NCBI GenBank assembly: GCA_937965695.1
Contig: CALCKW010000021.1
Span: forward strand, 1-64,000
DNA length: 64,000 nt
Direction of reading: 5' to 3'
DNA from: an uncultured Granulosicoccaceae bacterium
GTDB taxonomy: Bacteria; Pseudomonadota; Gammaproteobacteria; CALCKW01
Shown: positions 54,468 through 63,038 of the stretch, piece after piece
How the letters are laid out: every line of letters starts with the position of its first letter
How positions within the stretch are numbered: the first letter of the stretch is position 1
The notes under the pieces: generated by a model
The model's database searches: none
Seen by the model: the letters and a program-made list of their open reading frames with translations, nothing else
Told to the model about the DNA's origin: nothing
Position numbers and translations under genes: made by a program

Positions 54468-54893
54468 ATGCTCAATAAAGTGTCTAAGCAGTATGGTTTG
54501 CTGTGCATCTTTACCGCAGTTGTGTTTTCACTGCTGTCAACGAGTGCTCGTGCCAATACACGGCTGGTCATGATCGAACAAGAAAACTGCCACTATTGTG
54601 AAAAGTGGATGGTAGAAATTGGTGACCGCTACCACTTGACCGAAGAAGGAGCGATAGCCCCCTTACGTCGAGTGCACTTAGAAGACGCTTTTCCTACAGA
54701 CCTGCCAGTGGCACTGGCGGACATTTCGCTCACACCAACATTTGTATTGGTGCATAACGGCCTCGAAGTAGACAGAATGGCTGGCTACGCGGGGGATGAT
54801 TTTTTTTGGGGTCAATTGCAACAAATGTTAGATAAACTGCCCACGCAAAATGAAGCGATAAATACAGTGAATACTCAAGTGACACTGCAATGA
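54468..54893 (+). CDS. SoxS-like thioredoxin-fold protein
   Basis: 141 residues with a signal ending in SARA. The pair C41-x-x-C44 (ENCHYCEKWMVEIG) and the ending LTPTFVLVHNGLEVDRMAGYAGDDFFW match SoxS, a periplasmic reductant that re-activates SoxYZ in Paracoccus. It overlaps the ArsR gene by four bases (ATGA), so this reductant and the regulator are made together. Confidence 0.88.
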   Translation: MLNKVSKQYGLLCIFTAVVFSLLSTSARANTRLVMIEQENCHYCEKWMVEIGDRYHLTEEGAIAPLRRVHLEDAFPTDLPVALADISLTPTFVLVHNGLEVDRMAGYAGDDFFWGQLQQMLDKLPTQNEAINTVNTQVTLQ

Positions 54894-55237
54894 ATGCAAA
54901 TAACCCAAAACTGTTTGATCTAAGCAGTGACGAAGCGATAGACGCCGCAGTTGATGATGTGCGCGAAGCTACCGATTTCTTAAAAGCCATGGCGCACGAA
55001 GGAAGGCTCCTTATTCTTTGCCGATTGATTGAAGGTGAGTGCTCGGTGACTGAACTAGAAAACTTATTGTCTGCTCGGCAATCTGCTGTGTCTCAACAGC
55101 TTGCGAGGCTTAGGTTAGAGCGCTTGGTCAAAACTCGCCGTGAAGGCAAAGCTATGTACTACTCACTCGCTGACGATCGCGTAGAGCAGCTAATGCATGT
55201 GGTTTATAAGCTTTTCTGCAGTGCCGCAAAAAAGTAA
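54890..55237 (+). CDS. ArsR-family regulator, SqrR/BigR/SoxR-like persulfide sensor
   Basis: 115 residues, winged helix: ECSVTELENLLSARQSAVSQQLARLRLERLVKTRREGKAMYYSL. C44 (LILCRLI) and C110 (KLFCSAA) are 66 residues apart, the same spacing as C41 and C107 of SqrR, which form an intraprotein polysulfide when reactive sulfur is present. There is also C51. The metal sites of classic ArsR are not seen. It probably represses sox genes until sulfide or polysulfide accumulates. Confidence 0.9.
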   Translation: MNANNPKLFDLSSDEAIDAAVDDVREATDFLKAMAHEGRLLILCRLIEGECSVTELENLLSARQSAVSQQLARLRLERLVKTRREGKAMYYSLADDRVEQLMHVVYKLFCSAAKK

Positions 55238-55311
55238 GCCTAATAGTTTTCCCGCTAGCTGGGCTTAATTGGGTTCAAATGTATCCCTAGCTAACGGTAG
55301 ATTGAGAGGAT

Positions 55312-56409
55312 GTGGTGGGGGATCTAGAGTCTTCAGTGACGATTGCTCTAGCTGGGCTAACTGGCGGAGTTGTGCTTGGTTTTGCCGCCCGCTGGGGGCG
55401 CTTTTGTACTTTAGGCGCAATCGAAGATTGGGTGCTCGGCGGAGATACGACACGTCTACGCATTTGGCTTTTGGCCATAGCGATCGCTGTGGTAGGTACA
55501 CACCTATCAGCATTGGCTGGTTTGGTGCCTTTGCTTGAATCTAACTATTTGGTCTCACCGACGCCGCTGCTTTCTACCATTCTTGGAAGTGTTTTGTTTG
55601 GCTTGGGCATGTCGCTAGCCGGAACCTGCGGTTTTGGATTGTTAGCCCGATTGGGTGGTGGGGATCTCAAGTCGTTGTTTGGCTTCTTTTCTATGGGCAT
55701 CTTTGCCTATTCAACCATGCGTGGCTTATTGTCATATCCTCGCCGCGCACTGTTTGGTGGGCGAGGTGAAACTGAGTCCCCGCAAAGCATCGCCCTGTGG
55801 TTGTCAAATAACCTTGGTGGTAACTATTTGTTTTGGGGTTGTGCGATAGGCTTTGCATTGCTGGTAATTGCACTTAAATCCACCAAATTTCGACAGCGGC
55901 CTCGAGCAATTGCAGCTGGAGCACTGGTAGGCTGCGCAATAGTTGCCGGTTGGCTCAGCACTAGCTTGCTTTCCTCAGACTTTAATCCACTACCTCTGGA
56001 ATCCCATTCCTTTTCTGCTCCATTAGGCGAGGCTATTGTTTACGTGATGGCATCCACAGGTGCAGGCTTGCGCTTTGGTATCGCTGCAGTGGCGGGTGTC
56101 GTCATTGGCGCAATTATTGGCAGTCGAAGAATTAATCAATTTCGTTGGGAGGCCTGTGATGATGTCCGCGAGATTCGTCGCCAGTTGGTCGGAGGGCTGC
56201 TGATGGGGTTTGGAGGGGTTTTGGCTTTTGGTTGCACCGTAGGGCAAGGTTTATCAGCGGCATCTGTATTGGCCTTTTCTGCGCCTGTTGCTCTACTGGG
56301 TGTTTTCGCTGGGGCGTGGATTGGTTTGCAGTGGTTGGTTAATGACCATTTGTGGGAGACGGTAGTAGAGCGCTGGGGTGGATTATTCAGGCGCTCTAAA
56401 AAAGACTGA
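55312..56409 (+). CDS. YeeE/YedE (SoxT-type) sulfur-compound transporter
   Basis: 365 residues, about nine to ten helices. Conserved Cys-bearing loops: GRFCTLGAIEDWVLGG, GMSLAGTCGFGLLARLGGGD and FGCTVGQGLSAASVLAFS, as in thiosulfate importers of the TsuA/YeeE family. SoxT homologues occur in sox clusters. GTG start; another GTG three bases on is equally likely, with GAGAGGA just upstream. It probably moves thiosulfate or another sulfur species across the inner membrane. Confidence 0.87.
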   Translation: MVGDLESSVTIALAGLTGGVVLGFAARWGRFCTLGAIEDWVLGGDTTRLRIWLLAIAIAVVGTHLSALAGLVPLLESNYLVSPTPLLSTILGSVLFGLGMSLAGTCGFGLLARLGGGDLKSLFGFFSMGIFAYSTMRGLLSYPRRALFGGRGETESPQSIALWLSNNLGGNYLFWGCAIGFALLVIALKSTKFRQRPRAIAAGALVGCAIVAGWLSTSLLSSDFNPLPLESHSFSAPLGEAIVYVMASTGAGLRFGIAAVAGVVIGAIIGSRRINQFRWEACDDVREIRRQLVGGLLMGFGGVLAFGCTVGQGLSAASVLAFSAPVALLGVFAGAWIGLQWLVNDHLWETVVERWGGLFRRSKKD

Positions 56410-56421
56410 TGTTTTTAAATA

Positions 56422-57342
56422 CTAGCCTGGCATAGCTGTGAACCGGTAACTACTGCCGGCGCTTTCGACCATACCCAGCCCGCCGTTTGGTAGGTGGTAG
56501 CCAATAATCGGTGTCTGCTGATGTTGCAATCTATCCAGTAGTTTGACACGAGTTGCTGCCCCAGTTGCTCGATCCTGGTCTGTACCAGTATGCCAATCTG
56601 GACGAGCAAAAGAAATGTGTTCGTGCGTCAGCGCATCACCTACAACCATCATGCTCTCGCTGCCTTTTCGCAGTTCAAACGCGGTATGCCCAGGTGTATG
56701 GCCGTGTGTTGCGACGGCTTCAATACCCGGTAATATTTCCTCGCCGTTTTTGAAGCGCGTGATTTTATCTTCGATGCTCAGCAAATGCCTTTTGGCACCT
56801 ACTGCAAAGGCAAGTCGATCTTCCGGCATCGTGTCGACAGTATTCGGATCGACCCAATAGTCCCACTCTGTTGCACTGATCAAATACTCGGCATTGGGCA
56901 TTAAGGGGTCGTCGAAGTCATCCATCAGACCCCACAAATGATCGGGGTGAGCGTGGGTAAAAACTACGTGGGTAATTTCTTCAGCCGCGATGCCCAACTC
57001 ATCTAGAGAATCTATCAATAGCCCAGTGCCTGGCAAAAAATTAGAACCTGCGCCGATATCGAATAGCACCGTGTTTTCGCCGTCGCGCAGAAGAGTTAGG
57101 TTTAGAGGTGAGCTGTGTTGTTCTGTGTCGATATTGTGTGTTTCCAAAAAGCGCTGCTTTTCGGGGTTTTCGGCTTCTGCTAATAGATTGCTAAAGGGCA
57201 GTTGCATCATACCGTCGCTGAGACAAATAACGTTGGCTGAGCCCAGTGAATATTCTGTTGCCTTAGCCCAGCTTCCGAACGTACTGCCAACGGTCAGCGT
57301 AGACATGGTTTTAAGAAATGAGCGACGATCGGTAGGGCGCAT
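56422..57342 (-). CDS. Periplasmic metallo-beta-lactamase-fold hydrolase
   Basis: 306 residues with a twin-arginine signal (RRSFLKTMSTLTVG). The metal motif is FTHAHPDHLWG (H130, H132, D134, H135), then VATHGHTPGHTAFEL and VVGDALTHEH. These are lactonase- or glyoxalase-like hydrolases, and SoxH-type proteins of this fold occur in sox clusters. It is convergent with soxT (12-bp gap). Substrate unknown. A 12-bp palindrome lies just upstream. Confidence 0.85.
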   Translation of the reverse strand: MRPTDRRSFLKTMSTLTVGSTFGSWAKATEYSLGSANVICLSDGMMQLPFSNLLAEAENPEKQRFLETHNIDTEQHSSPLNLTLLRDGENTVLFDIGAGSNFLPGTGLLIDSLDELGIAAEEITHVVFTHAHPDHLWGLMDDFDDPLMPNAEYLISATEWDYWVDPNTVDTMPEDRLAFAVGAKRHLLSIEDKITRFKNGEEILPGIEAVATHGHTPGHTAFELRKGSESMMVVGDALTHEHISFARPDWHTGTDQDRATGAATRVKLLDRLQHQQTPIIGYHLPNGGLGMVESAGSSYRFTAMPG

Positions 57343-57353
57343 AACATTTTCTC

Positions 57354-57365
57354 ACATTCGAATGT
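57354..57365. promoter_or_regulatory. 12-bp perfect palindrome before the metallo-hydrolase gene
   Basis: ACATTCGAATGT is fully self-complementary and lies 12 bp upstream of the leftward start. It falls in the spot of a repressor site over the -10 or leader. Binding protein unknown. Confidence 0.45.
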
Positions 57366-57427
57366 TTGATAGTCAATGCCATGCTACCACCAATGCAGCG
57401 GTGCCGAACAGCGAGACACTTGGACAT

Positions 57428-57886
57428 TTAGCTCAGCGGTCGATCAGTTTCTCGTTCGGCTAGCTGCATCATTACAGCTCGCCACTGTTGTTCCGCCGCT
57501 AGGTCATTAGCGAAAATACTGTCTAAAAGCCGATGTTGGGCGCGAGTGACTTGTTGTTCTAATTCATTGCCTAACTCGCTCAAGCTAAGACAACGACTGC
57601 GTTTATCGTTCACGTGATTGGCTGACAGTATTAAGCCATCTGTCTCTAACTTGCGAAGCGGGCCGTGCATGGCTTGCTTGCTGACAGCTAAGGTTTCACG
57701 CAAATTGCCTACTGTGATGCCAGGCTCACGGGCCACAAAATAGAGGATGCGGTGGTGAACTCGACCCAGACCCTGTTGTTCGAGTATCTGGTCGGCCTCA
57801 GCAACAAAGGCGCGATATCCAAAATGCAATAGCTCCATCGCTTGATTGAGCGCGTGTTTTCGGTTTGATTTTTTTAGGTCAACCAT
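57428..57886 (-). CDS. MarR-family transcriptional regulator
   Basis: 152 residues. Winged-helix core: GLGRVHHRILYFVAREPGITVGNLRETLAVSKQAMHGPLRKLETDGLI, then NDKRSRCLSLSELG. Its first codons (MVD) lie inside one of two matching palindromes in the divergent promoter shared with the aminotransferase, which points to autorepression and control of that gene. Ligand unknown; it may be an amino acid or oxo acid used by the enzyme. Confidence 0.9.
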   Translation of the reverse strand: MVDLKKSNRKHALNQAMELLHFGYRAFVAEADQILEQQGLGRVHHRILYFVAREPGITVGNLRETLAVSKQAMHGPLRKLETDGLILSANHVNDKRSRCLSLSELGNELEQQVTRAQHRLLDSIFANDLAAEQQWRAVMMQLAERETDRPLS

Positions 57887-57892
57887 GTTGAC
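57878..57892. promoter_or_regulatory. MarR operator copy 1 (overlaps marR start)
   Basis: GTCAACCATGTTGAC: perfect GTCAA/TTGAC arms. It is embedded in AGGTCAACCATGTTGACTT, nearly identical to copy 2, and contains the marR start codon on the minus strand. Confidence 0.75.
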
Positions 57893-57918
57893 TTTCTCGG
57901 TTCTTGGCTTCTATTATG

Positions 57919-57933
57919 GTCAACCATATTGAC
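57919..57933. promoter_or_regulatory. MarR operator copy 2 (upstream of the aminotransferase)
   Basis: GTCAACCATATTGAC: same arms and 14 of 15 bases shared with copy 1. The centres are 41 bp apart, about four helical turns, so two dimers would sit on one face of the DNA. Confidence 0.75.
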
Positions 57934-57957
57934 TTATTTTCTCCATGAGGCCAACGT

Positions 57958-59130
57958 ATGTCTAGCCCTATTCGATTTGCCCATCGTATGACGGGTCTGA
58001 AGTCATCGCCTATCCGCGAAATTCTCGCCGCAGCGCAACAAAGCAGTGTTATCTCTTTCGCCGGTGGTCTGCCTGCCACCGAGCTATTGCCAACCATGGA
58101 AGGATGGGTTCCGCCGGCCACGGCAGGGCAGTATGGTCCTTCCGAGGGCGAGCCGGAACTGAGGCAGCAGGTTGTCGAGATATTGCAGAAGCGTGGACTG
58201 ACTGTGACGAGCGATCAGGTTCTGATAACGGCGGGATCTCAACAAGGTATCGATTTGACGGCCAAGCTCTTGTTGGATCCTGGTGATACCGTTGCTTTGG
58301 AGTCGCCAAGCTATCTTGCAGCATTGCAGGTGTTCTCTTTGTTTCAGGCAAATTTTAGTGACTTGGGCAGCTCGGCTGAACAGCTGAATTTTGCACAAGT
58401 AGAGCGGGTGCTGCAAGCCAACCCAAAATTTTCCTACTTAGTGCCGACGTTTCAAAACCCCACGGGTTATGCCTATTCAGCAGATGAGCGTTCGCAAATG
58501 GCAAACATGCTCGACAAATACCAAATTCCATTGCTGGAAGATGAGCCCTATCGAGAGCTGGATTATGCCTCGGACACTGCTCATGTGCCTATCGCTGCGC
58601 AATTGCGCCAAGCTCCTTGGCTGTACCAAGGTACCTTCTCGAAAGTCCTGCTGCCAGGCTTGCGTATTGGTTACATAACCGCCAGTCAAGAATTTATGCC
58701 GTCCTTGATCCGCCTGAAACAAGCAGCAGATTTACACACTCAGCGCATGGGTCAGCACTGGGTTTCTCAGTGGTTATCCAGTGGTAAGCAGCCGGCCCAT
58801 GTCGACAACCTGGTCGTTCAATACCGCCAACGGCGAAATGCTATGCAAATAGAGCTGGAGCGACATTTTGGTGCTATTGCTAGTTGGCGTGAACCCAAGG
58901 GAGGGCTGTTTTTTTGGTTGAAATTACATGAGCCACAAGACACTCGGTTGTTTTTGAAGGCGGCTTTGGAAGCTGGCGTTGCCTTTATGCCAGGTGAACC
59001 CTTTTTTGGTCACGGTGACGAAAAAATGGGCTATTTTCGCCTTAACTTCAGTCATTCAGATCCAGCGCAAATAGCCACCGGATTGGCAAGGTTGAAAAAA
59101 GTATTCGAGCAAGGTCCCCGCTCTATCTGA
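57958..59130 (+). CDS. PLP-dependent aminotransferase (class I/II, LysN/2-aminoadipate type)
   Basis: 390 residues. The PLP lysine is K229 in YQGTFSKVLLPGLRIGYI. ISFAGGLPATELLP, QYGPSEGEPELRQQV and PTFQNPTGYAYS are typical of the group that includes LysN and the catalytic half of MocR proteins, though it has no DNA-binding domain. It moves amino groups from an amino acid to an oxo acid; the specificity cannot be read. Divergent from marR and probably under its control. Confidence 0.92.
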   Translation: MSSPIRFAHRMTGLKSSPIREILAAAQQSSVISFAGGLPATELLPTMEGWVPPATAGQYGPSEGEPELRQQVVEILQKRGLTVTSDQVLITAGSQQGIDLTAKLLLDPGDTVALESPSYLAALQVFSLFQANFSDLGSSAEQLNFAQVERVLQANPKFSYLVPTFQNPTGYAYSADERSQMANMLDKYQIPLLEDEPYRELDYASDTAHVPIAAQLRQAPWLYQGTFSKVLLPGLRIGYITASQEFMPSLIRLKQAADLHTQRMGQHWVSQWLSSGKQPAHVDNLVVQYRQRRNAMQIELERHFGAIASWREPKGGLFFWLKLHEPQDTRLFLKAALEAGVAFMPGEPFFGHGDEKMGYFRLNFSHSDPAQIATGLARLKKVFEQGPRSI

Positions 59131-59689
59131 AAAACTGGTTTTGGGCAGTGGCGAGTTTTAGCACTTAGGCTTTGGCTTTACTTATGGTCAGGTTGCGGGT
59201 TGTGCTTGATTAGGAATTGGACTTTTTTTAATTGCCCACTCAAAAGCCTGTCTATAGCAGCGAGCGTCTTGATTGGTTTTTTTTTTAGTCTCTGTTTTTC
59301 AAAAATTCCCTAATTCAAAGGCTTAATCCTCTCATGGGTGCGCTTAAGCGTTTCTCTGTTATAGGCAGGTTCTCGTTCGGTCTTAGCTTTCCTAGCCAAC
59401 CGACAAGCAGTTTCCTGTTCTGTGTCACATGTAGTTCAAATTAGCGCTTAGGCCTGAATCAATCGTTGGCGCAAGATGTACAGCCGGAGCGGTTATTTCT
59501 TGAATTTAAATGTTTGATGAACACCTCAATTCTTTTTAAGGCTGCTTTGGTACTTACGTTGCCGCGAATAAATATCACTTTTTGCGAGTAAATCTGGACA
59601 TATCATCAAATGCTAATATATATTGATGTTAGAGATTGCGTGTGTTGGCCGAATGTCGGTCGATTGTGAGAATACTAAGAGGGACCTGA
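59131..59689. other. 559-bp intergenic region upstream of soxC
   Basis: No gene supported. It should carry the soxCD promoter. CATCAA-N13-TTGATG at 59604-59628 is the clearest symmetric element, about 65 bp upstream of soxC. No ATTC-N8-GAAT site was found here. Confidence 0.5.
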
Positions 59690-61027
59690 ATGTCAGATCG
59701 TAAAAGTGATGAGCTAGAGCACGTTGATAACGCACTCACCGACAGACGGAAGTTCTTGCGCAACGGTGTTGCAGCTGTTGGTTCTGTGGCCACCGGAGCA
59801 GCAGGTTCTGCTGTCGCTGCAGAGCCATTGGCAATTCCGCAGACCAATAAAATGTTGGGTAGACCAGTGGTGCATGCACCCTACGGTTTGCCCTCTAAGT
59901 TTGAATCAAAGGTACTGCGTCGCAATGTGGAGTGGTTAACTCCGGACGCCACTGCTTCTATCAGTTTTACCCCGTTACAAGATTTGCACGGCATCATTAC
60001 ACCTGCTGGTTTGCATTTTGAACGCTATCACTCGGGGGCTGTGGACGTTGATCCTGAGGCACATCGCCTTGTTATACATGGCATGTGTGAGCGACCTATG
60101 CAGTTCACCATGGATGACCTCCGTCGAATGCCTTCTCACACGGCAGTCCACTTTCTGGAATGCCCGGCGAATGGTGCGATGGAGTGGCGTGGTGTGCAGA
60201 TGGACTCGGTGCAATTCACACACGGTATGGCGTCTTGCTCAGAATTCACTGGCGTCAAACTTAGTACGTTGATGGAATACTGCGGAGTGAGTGCCGATTC
60301 AACGTGGTTCTATGCGGAAGGGGCTGACGGCTCTGGTTTACAGCGTTCTATCCCGCTGCCCGGCGCTAGAGATCAAAATGGAAACCCGCTTACTGAGTTT
60401 GATCAAAATGAAATTCATAAGGACGTATTGATTGCCTACGCCATGAATGGCGAAGCGTTACGACCCGAAAACGGATACCCGTTGCGGTTGGTGGTACCCG
60501 GCTGTGAAGCCAATATGTCCATCAAATATTTACGCCGCATGAAGTTCACCAATAAACCCTTAGTGACTTACCAAGAGACCCGACATTACACTGAAGTGAC
60601 CGACGACGGGCGCATCCGGCAGTTCACCTTAGTTAACGAAGCTAACTCGGTGATCACTTATCCCTGCCCAGATAAGCACATGAGCGGCAAGGGCTTTTAC
60701 GAGATTCGTGGCCTGGCGTGGTCTGGCCGTGGATATATAAAAGGTGTGGATGTGTCAACCGATGGCGGCAAGACTTGGCGCGAAGCGGAGTTAGTACAAC
60801 CGGTGATGAACAAGTGTTTTACCCGGTTTAAAATCCCTTTTGACTGGCAGGGCGATGAACATCTAATAATGAGTCGAGCGCACGATGATTCTGGATACGT
60901 TCAGCCCACACTCAAACAGCTTCGCGATGCGCGTGGGACCAACACGATTTATCACAAGAATTCGATCCAGACTTGGCGTATCGAACAGTCAGGCGAGGTG
61001 AAAAATGTTCAAATCAACAATGCTTAA
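59690..61027 (+). CDS. soxC: Sulfane dehydrogenase molybdenum subunit SoxC
   Basis: 445 residues. A twin-arginine start (DRRKFLRNGVAAVGSVATG) exports it with cofactor. Mo-binding cysteine is C158 in VHFLECPANGAMEWRGVQ, followed by GCEANMSIKYLRRMKF and the C-terminal dimerisation domain (EIRGLAWSGRGYIKGVDVSTDGGKTW). With SoxD it oxidises the sulfane sulfur bound to SoxY. GAGGGA precedes the ATG. It overlaps soxD by 23 bases. Confidence 0.96.
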   Translation: MSDRKSDELEHVDNALTDRRKFLRNGVAAVGSVATGAAGSAVAAEPLAIPQTNKMLGRPVVHAPYGLPSKFESKVLRRNVEWLTPDATASISFTPLQDLHGIITPAGLHFERYHSGAVDVDPEAHRLVIHGMCERPMQFTMDDLRRMPSHTAVHFLECPANGAMEWRGVQMDSVQFTHGMASCSEFTGVKLSTLMEYCGVSADSTWFYAEGADGSGLQRSIPLPGARDQNGNPLTEFDQNEIHKDVLIAYAMNGEALRPENGYPLRLVVPGCEANMSIKYLRRMKFTNKPLVTYQETRHYTEVTDDGRIRQFTLVNEANSVITYPCPDKHMSGKGFYEIRGLAWSGRGYIKGVDVSTDGGKTWREAELVQPVMNKCFTRFKIPFDWQGDEHLIMSRAHDDSGYVQPTLKQLRDARGTNTIYHKNSIQTWRIEQSGEVKNVQINNA

Positions 61028-61676
61028 GCTGAGCTACCTCCGCAGAGCTTTTCTCGCCTGCGCTGTTTTATTTGGCTCTATGACACAGGCAGAACCAATG
61101 ACTGGTTTGGGCAAGCCAATCACGGACGCTGAGCTTGTCAATTGGGATATATCTGTTTTTTTTGACGGTGAAGGTTTGCCTGACGGCTCAGGCACACTGG
61201 AACAAGGTGAAGCAATCTGGGGAACCAAATGCGCCATGTGCCATGGCGATTTTGGCGAAGGTGTACGTGGCTATCCCAAAATGATGGGTGCTGACTTGGA
61301 AGAATTCCAAGAGACAGCTATAAACAATGGCTTCAACGTCGAGAATCGTGGGCTCAACAATATGTGGGCTCATGCCCCAACTCTATACGACATGATTCGC
61401 CGTGCGATGCCTTACTTTTTGCCACAATCACTCAGTGCCGACGAAAGCTACGCGATCACAGGCTATACGCTGTACTTGGCTGAAATCATTGAAGACGACG
61501 TTGAGCTTATTGACGCGGACTTCTTGCGTAACTTAGAAATGCCAGCAGCCAACTTGTTCTATACCGACACGCGGCCAGATGTGCAAAATACACGCTGTAT
61601 GACCGACTGCTTTGAAGGCGAGTTAGACGTCACTGGCAAGCTTGTTCAAGGCGATTTCTCCGGCGGTAACGAGTAA
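61005..61676 (+). CDS. soxD: Sulfane dehydrogenase cytochrome subunit SoxD (short, monoheme)
   Basis: 223 residues with a signal ending in TQAE. One heme at CAMCH (C76, C79, H80), with Met in NNMWAHAPTLYDMIRRAMPYF. Paracoccus SoxD is about 384 residues with two hemes; this protein has only one and instead ends with a Cys pair, RCMTDCFEGE. GAGGTG precedes the ATG inside soxC. It passes electrons from SoxC to periplasmic cytochromes. Confidence 0.93.
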   Translation: MFKSTMLKLSYLRRAFLACAVLFGSMTQAEPMTGLGKPITDAELVNWDISVFFDGEGLPDGSGTLEQGEAIWGTKCAMCHGDFGEGVRGYPKMMGADLEEFQETAINNGFNVENRGLNNMWAHAPTLYDMIRRAMPYFLPQSLSADESYAITGYTLYLAEIIEDDVELIDADFLRNLEMPAANLFYTDTRPDVQNTRCMTDCFEGELDVTGKLVQGDFSGGNE

Positions 61677-61687
61677 AGCCTAACCCC

Positions 61688-61752
61688 TGCCCAGCGACTC
61701 GCGCTGGGCAATACTCTCTATTTACAGAGCCCAGTCTGGGTTTTCTTTTTTT
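61688..61752 (+). terminator. Double hairpin terminator after soxCD
   Basis: TGCCCAGCG-ACTCG-CGCTGGGCA is a perfect 9-bp stem. It is followed at 61729 by CCCA-GTC-TGGG with TTTTCTTTTTTTT. The second hairpin with its T-run is the likely stop point. Confidence 0.85.
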
Positions 61753-61826
61753 TGAACCAGTAAATTTTCCTGAAGCTTCCATCCAGTTGGCGTATCGTTC
61801 TGTTTTCGATTTAGATTCAGGAACGC

Positions 61827-62546
61827 ATGGCTAGTTACCGCGAAAACCTTAAAGCTTTTGCATCAGGCGCTTGGGACTCATTGCCTGTCATTGTTGCAGC
61901 AGTCCCTTTTGGTATTTTATATGGTGCACTAGCTGTGGCTGGTGGACTCAGTGAAACTCTGACGATGGCCATGTCGCTGCTTGTCTTCGCAGGGTCGTCA
62001 CAGTTTATCGCTGTGACGCTGATGACTGCTGCGGTCGCCGCACCTGTTATTGTATTCACTGTGTTTATTGTGAATCTGCGCCATATGTTGTACTCCGCCA
62101 CGTTGATGACACAGATGCAAAATTACCCGCAATGGGTGAGGTTACCTTTAGCCTTCTGGCTCACGGATGAGACTTTCGCTGTGATTAACAACAAGCTTAA
62201 CCAATCACCCAGCGACAGGTATTTTGTTTGGTATTATTTTGGGTCCGCCGTTGCAATGTATAGCAATTGGCAGTTGTGTACCTGGGTTGGTTTCAATATG
62301 GGCCAGGGTATCCCCGATCTTGGCAGTTGGGGTTTAGAAGTCGCGATGGTCGTGGCTTTCGTCGGTATAGTCGTCACCAGTCTGCACCGGCCTTCACATT
62401 GGTTGTGCGCAGGGGTGGCCGTAGTTTGTGCCGTTGTTACGCGAGATTGGCCGCACCAAACGGGTCTATTAGTCAGCGGTATTTTGGCCATACTCGCCGG
62501 GCTACTCGTCGATTGGACCATGGGTGAGGAGAGCGAGAATGTCTAA
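61827..62546 (+). CDS. azlC: Branched-chain amino-acid exporter AzlC
   Basis: 239 residues with about seven helices. ALAVAGGLSETLTMAMSLLVFAGSSQF, VFIVNLRHMLYSATL and FWLTDETFAVI are AzlC hallmarks. Together with AzlD it forms an exporter for branched-chain and similar amino acids. It overlaps azlD by eight bases. Confidence 0.93.
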   Translation: MASYRENLKAFASGAWDSLPVIVAAVPFGILYGALAVAGGLSETLTMAMSLLVFAGSSQFIAVTLMTAAVAAPVIVFTVFIVNLRHMLYSATLMTQMQNYPQWVRLPLAFWLTDETFAVINNKLNQSPSDRYFVWYYFGSAVAMYSNWQLCTWVGFNMGQGIPDLGSWGLEVAMVVAFVGIVVTSLHRPSHWLCAGVAVVCAVVTRDWPHQTGLLVSGILAILAGLLVDWTMGEESENV

Positions 62547-62862
62547 CGGTTGGCTGATTGTCGCCATGATGGCCGTGACCTTTATCCCAAGGTATTTGCC
62601 TTTTGCATTGGCTGGGCGCATTCGATTACCCGCGCTGCTTGTCAAAGCATTGAGCTATGTGCCGATCGCGATTTTGACCGCAATTGTCACACTGAACTCC
62701 GTCGTGCGTGAAAACCAAATTCAGTTGGACTTAGACAATCACCATCTCATTGCCGCCGTTGTTGCGGCACTTGTTGCCTATTTCAGTCGGCGCATGGGCT
62801 TGACTGTCGTGGTGGGGCTTTTTGTCTTTGCGGCACTAACATGGTGGCCGAGCGTAGTTTGA
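62539..62862 (+). CDS. azlD: Branched-chain amino-acid exporter small subunit AzlD
   Basis: 107 residues, four helices. TFIPRYLPFALAGRIRLPALLVKALSYVPIAILTAIV and VAALVAYFSRRMGLTVVVG match AzlD. ATG 62539 has GAGGAGAG upstream; the in-frame start 15 bases earlier has none. It is translated in tandem with azlC. Confidence 0.93.
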   Translation: MSNGWLIVAMMAVTFIPRYLPFALAGRIRLPALLVKALSYVPIAILTAIVTLNSVVRENQIQLDLDNHHLIAAVVAALVAYFSRRMGLTVVVGLFVFAALTWWPSVV

Positions 62863-63038
62863 GCAGATAGCCGACGTAGGATCGCCAGAGAGTCGCTATG
62901 CGTGTGAAGTGACGGGCAAAGCGTCACTAGATTCCTCTATAGGCAGAGAAATTTCGATCAGATCGATACTAGGGGTCGCTGCGCAGGACGAATAGCCCTA
63001 TCATGTGCCACCCGGCCCAACAATCCTACAGGTATCTC

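Noticed and set aside
59131-59689. Persulfide-sensor operator before soxC
   Set aside because: Scanning for ATTC-N8-GAAT gave no match; only an unrelated CATCAA/TTGATG repeat was found.
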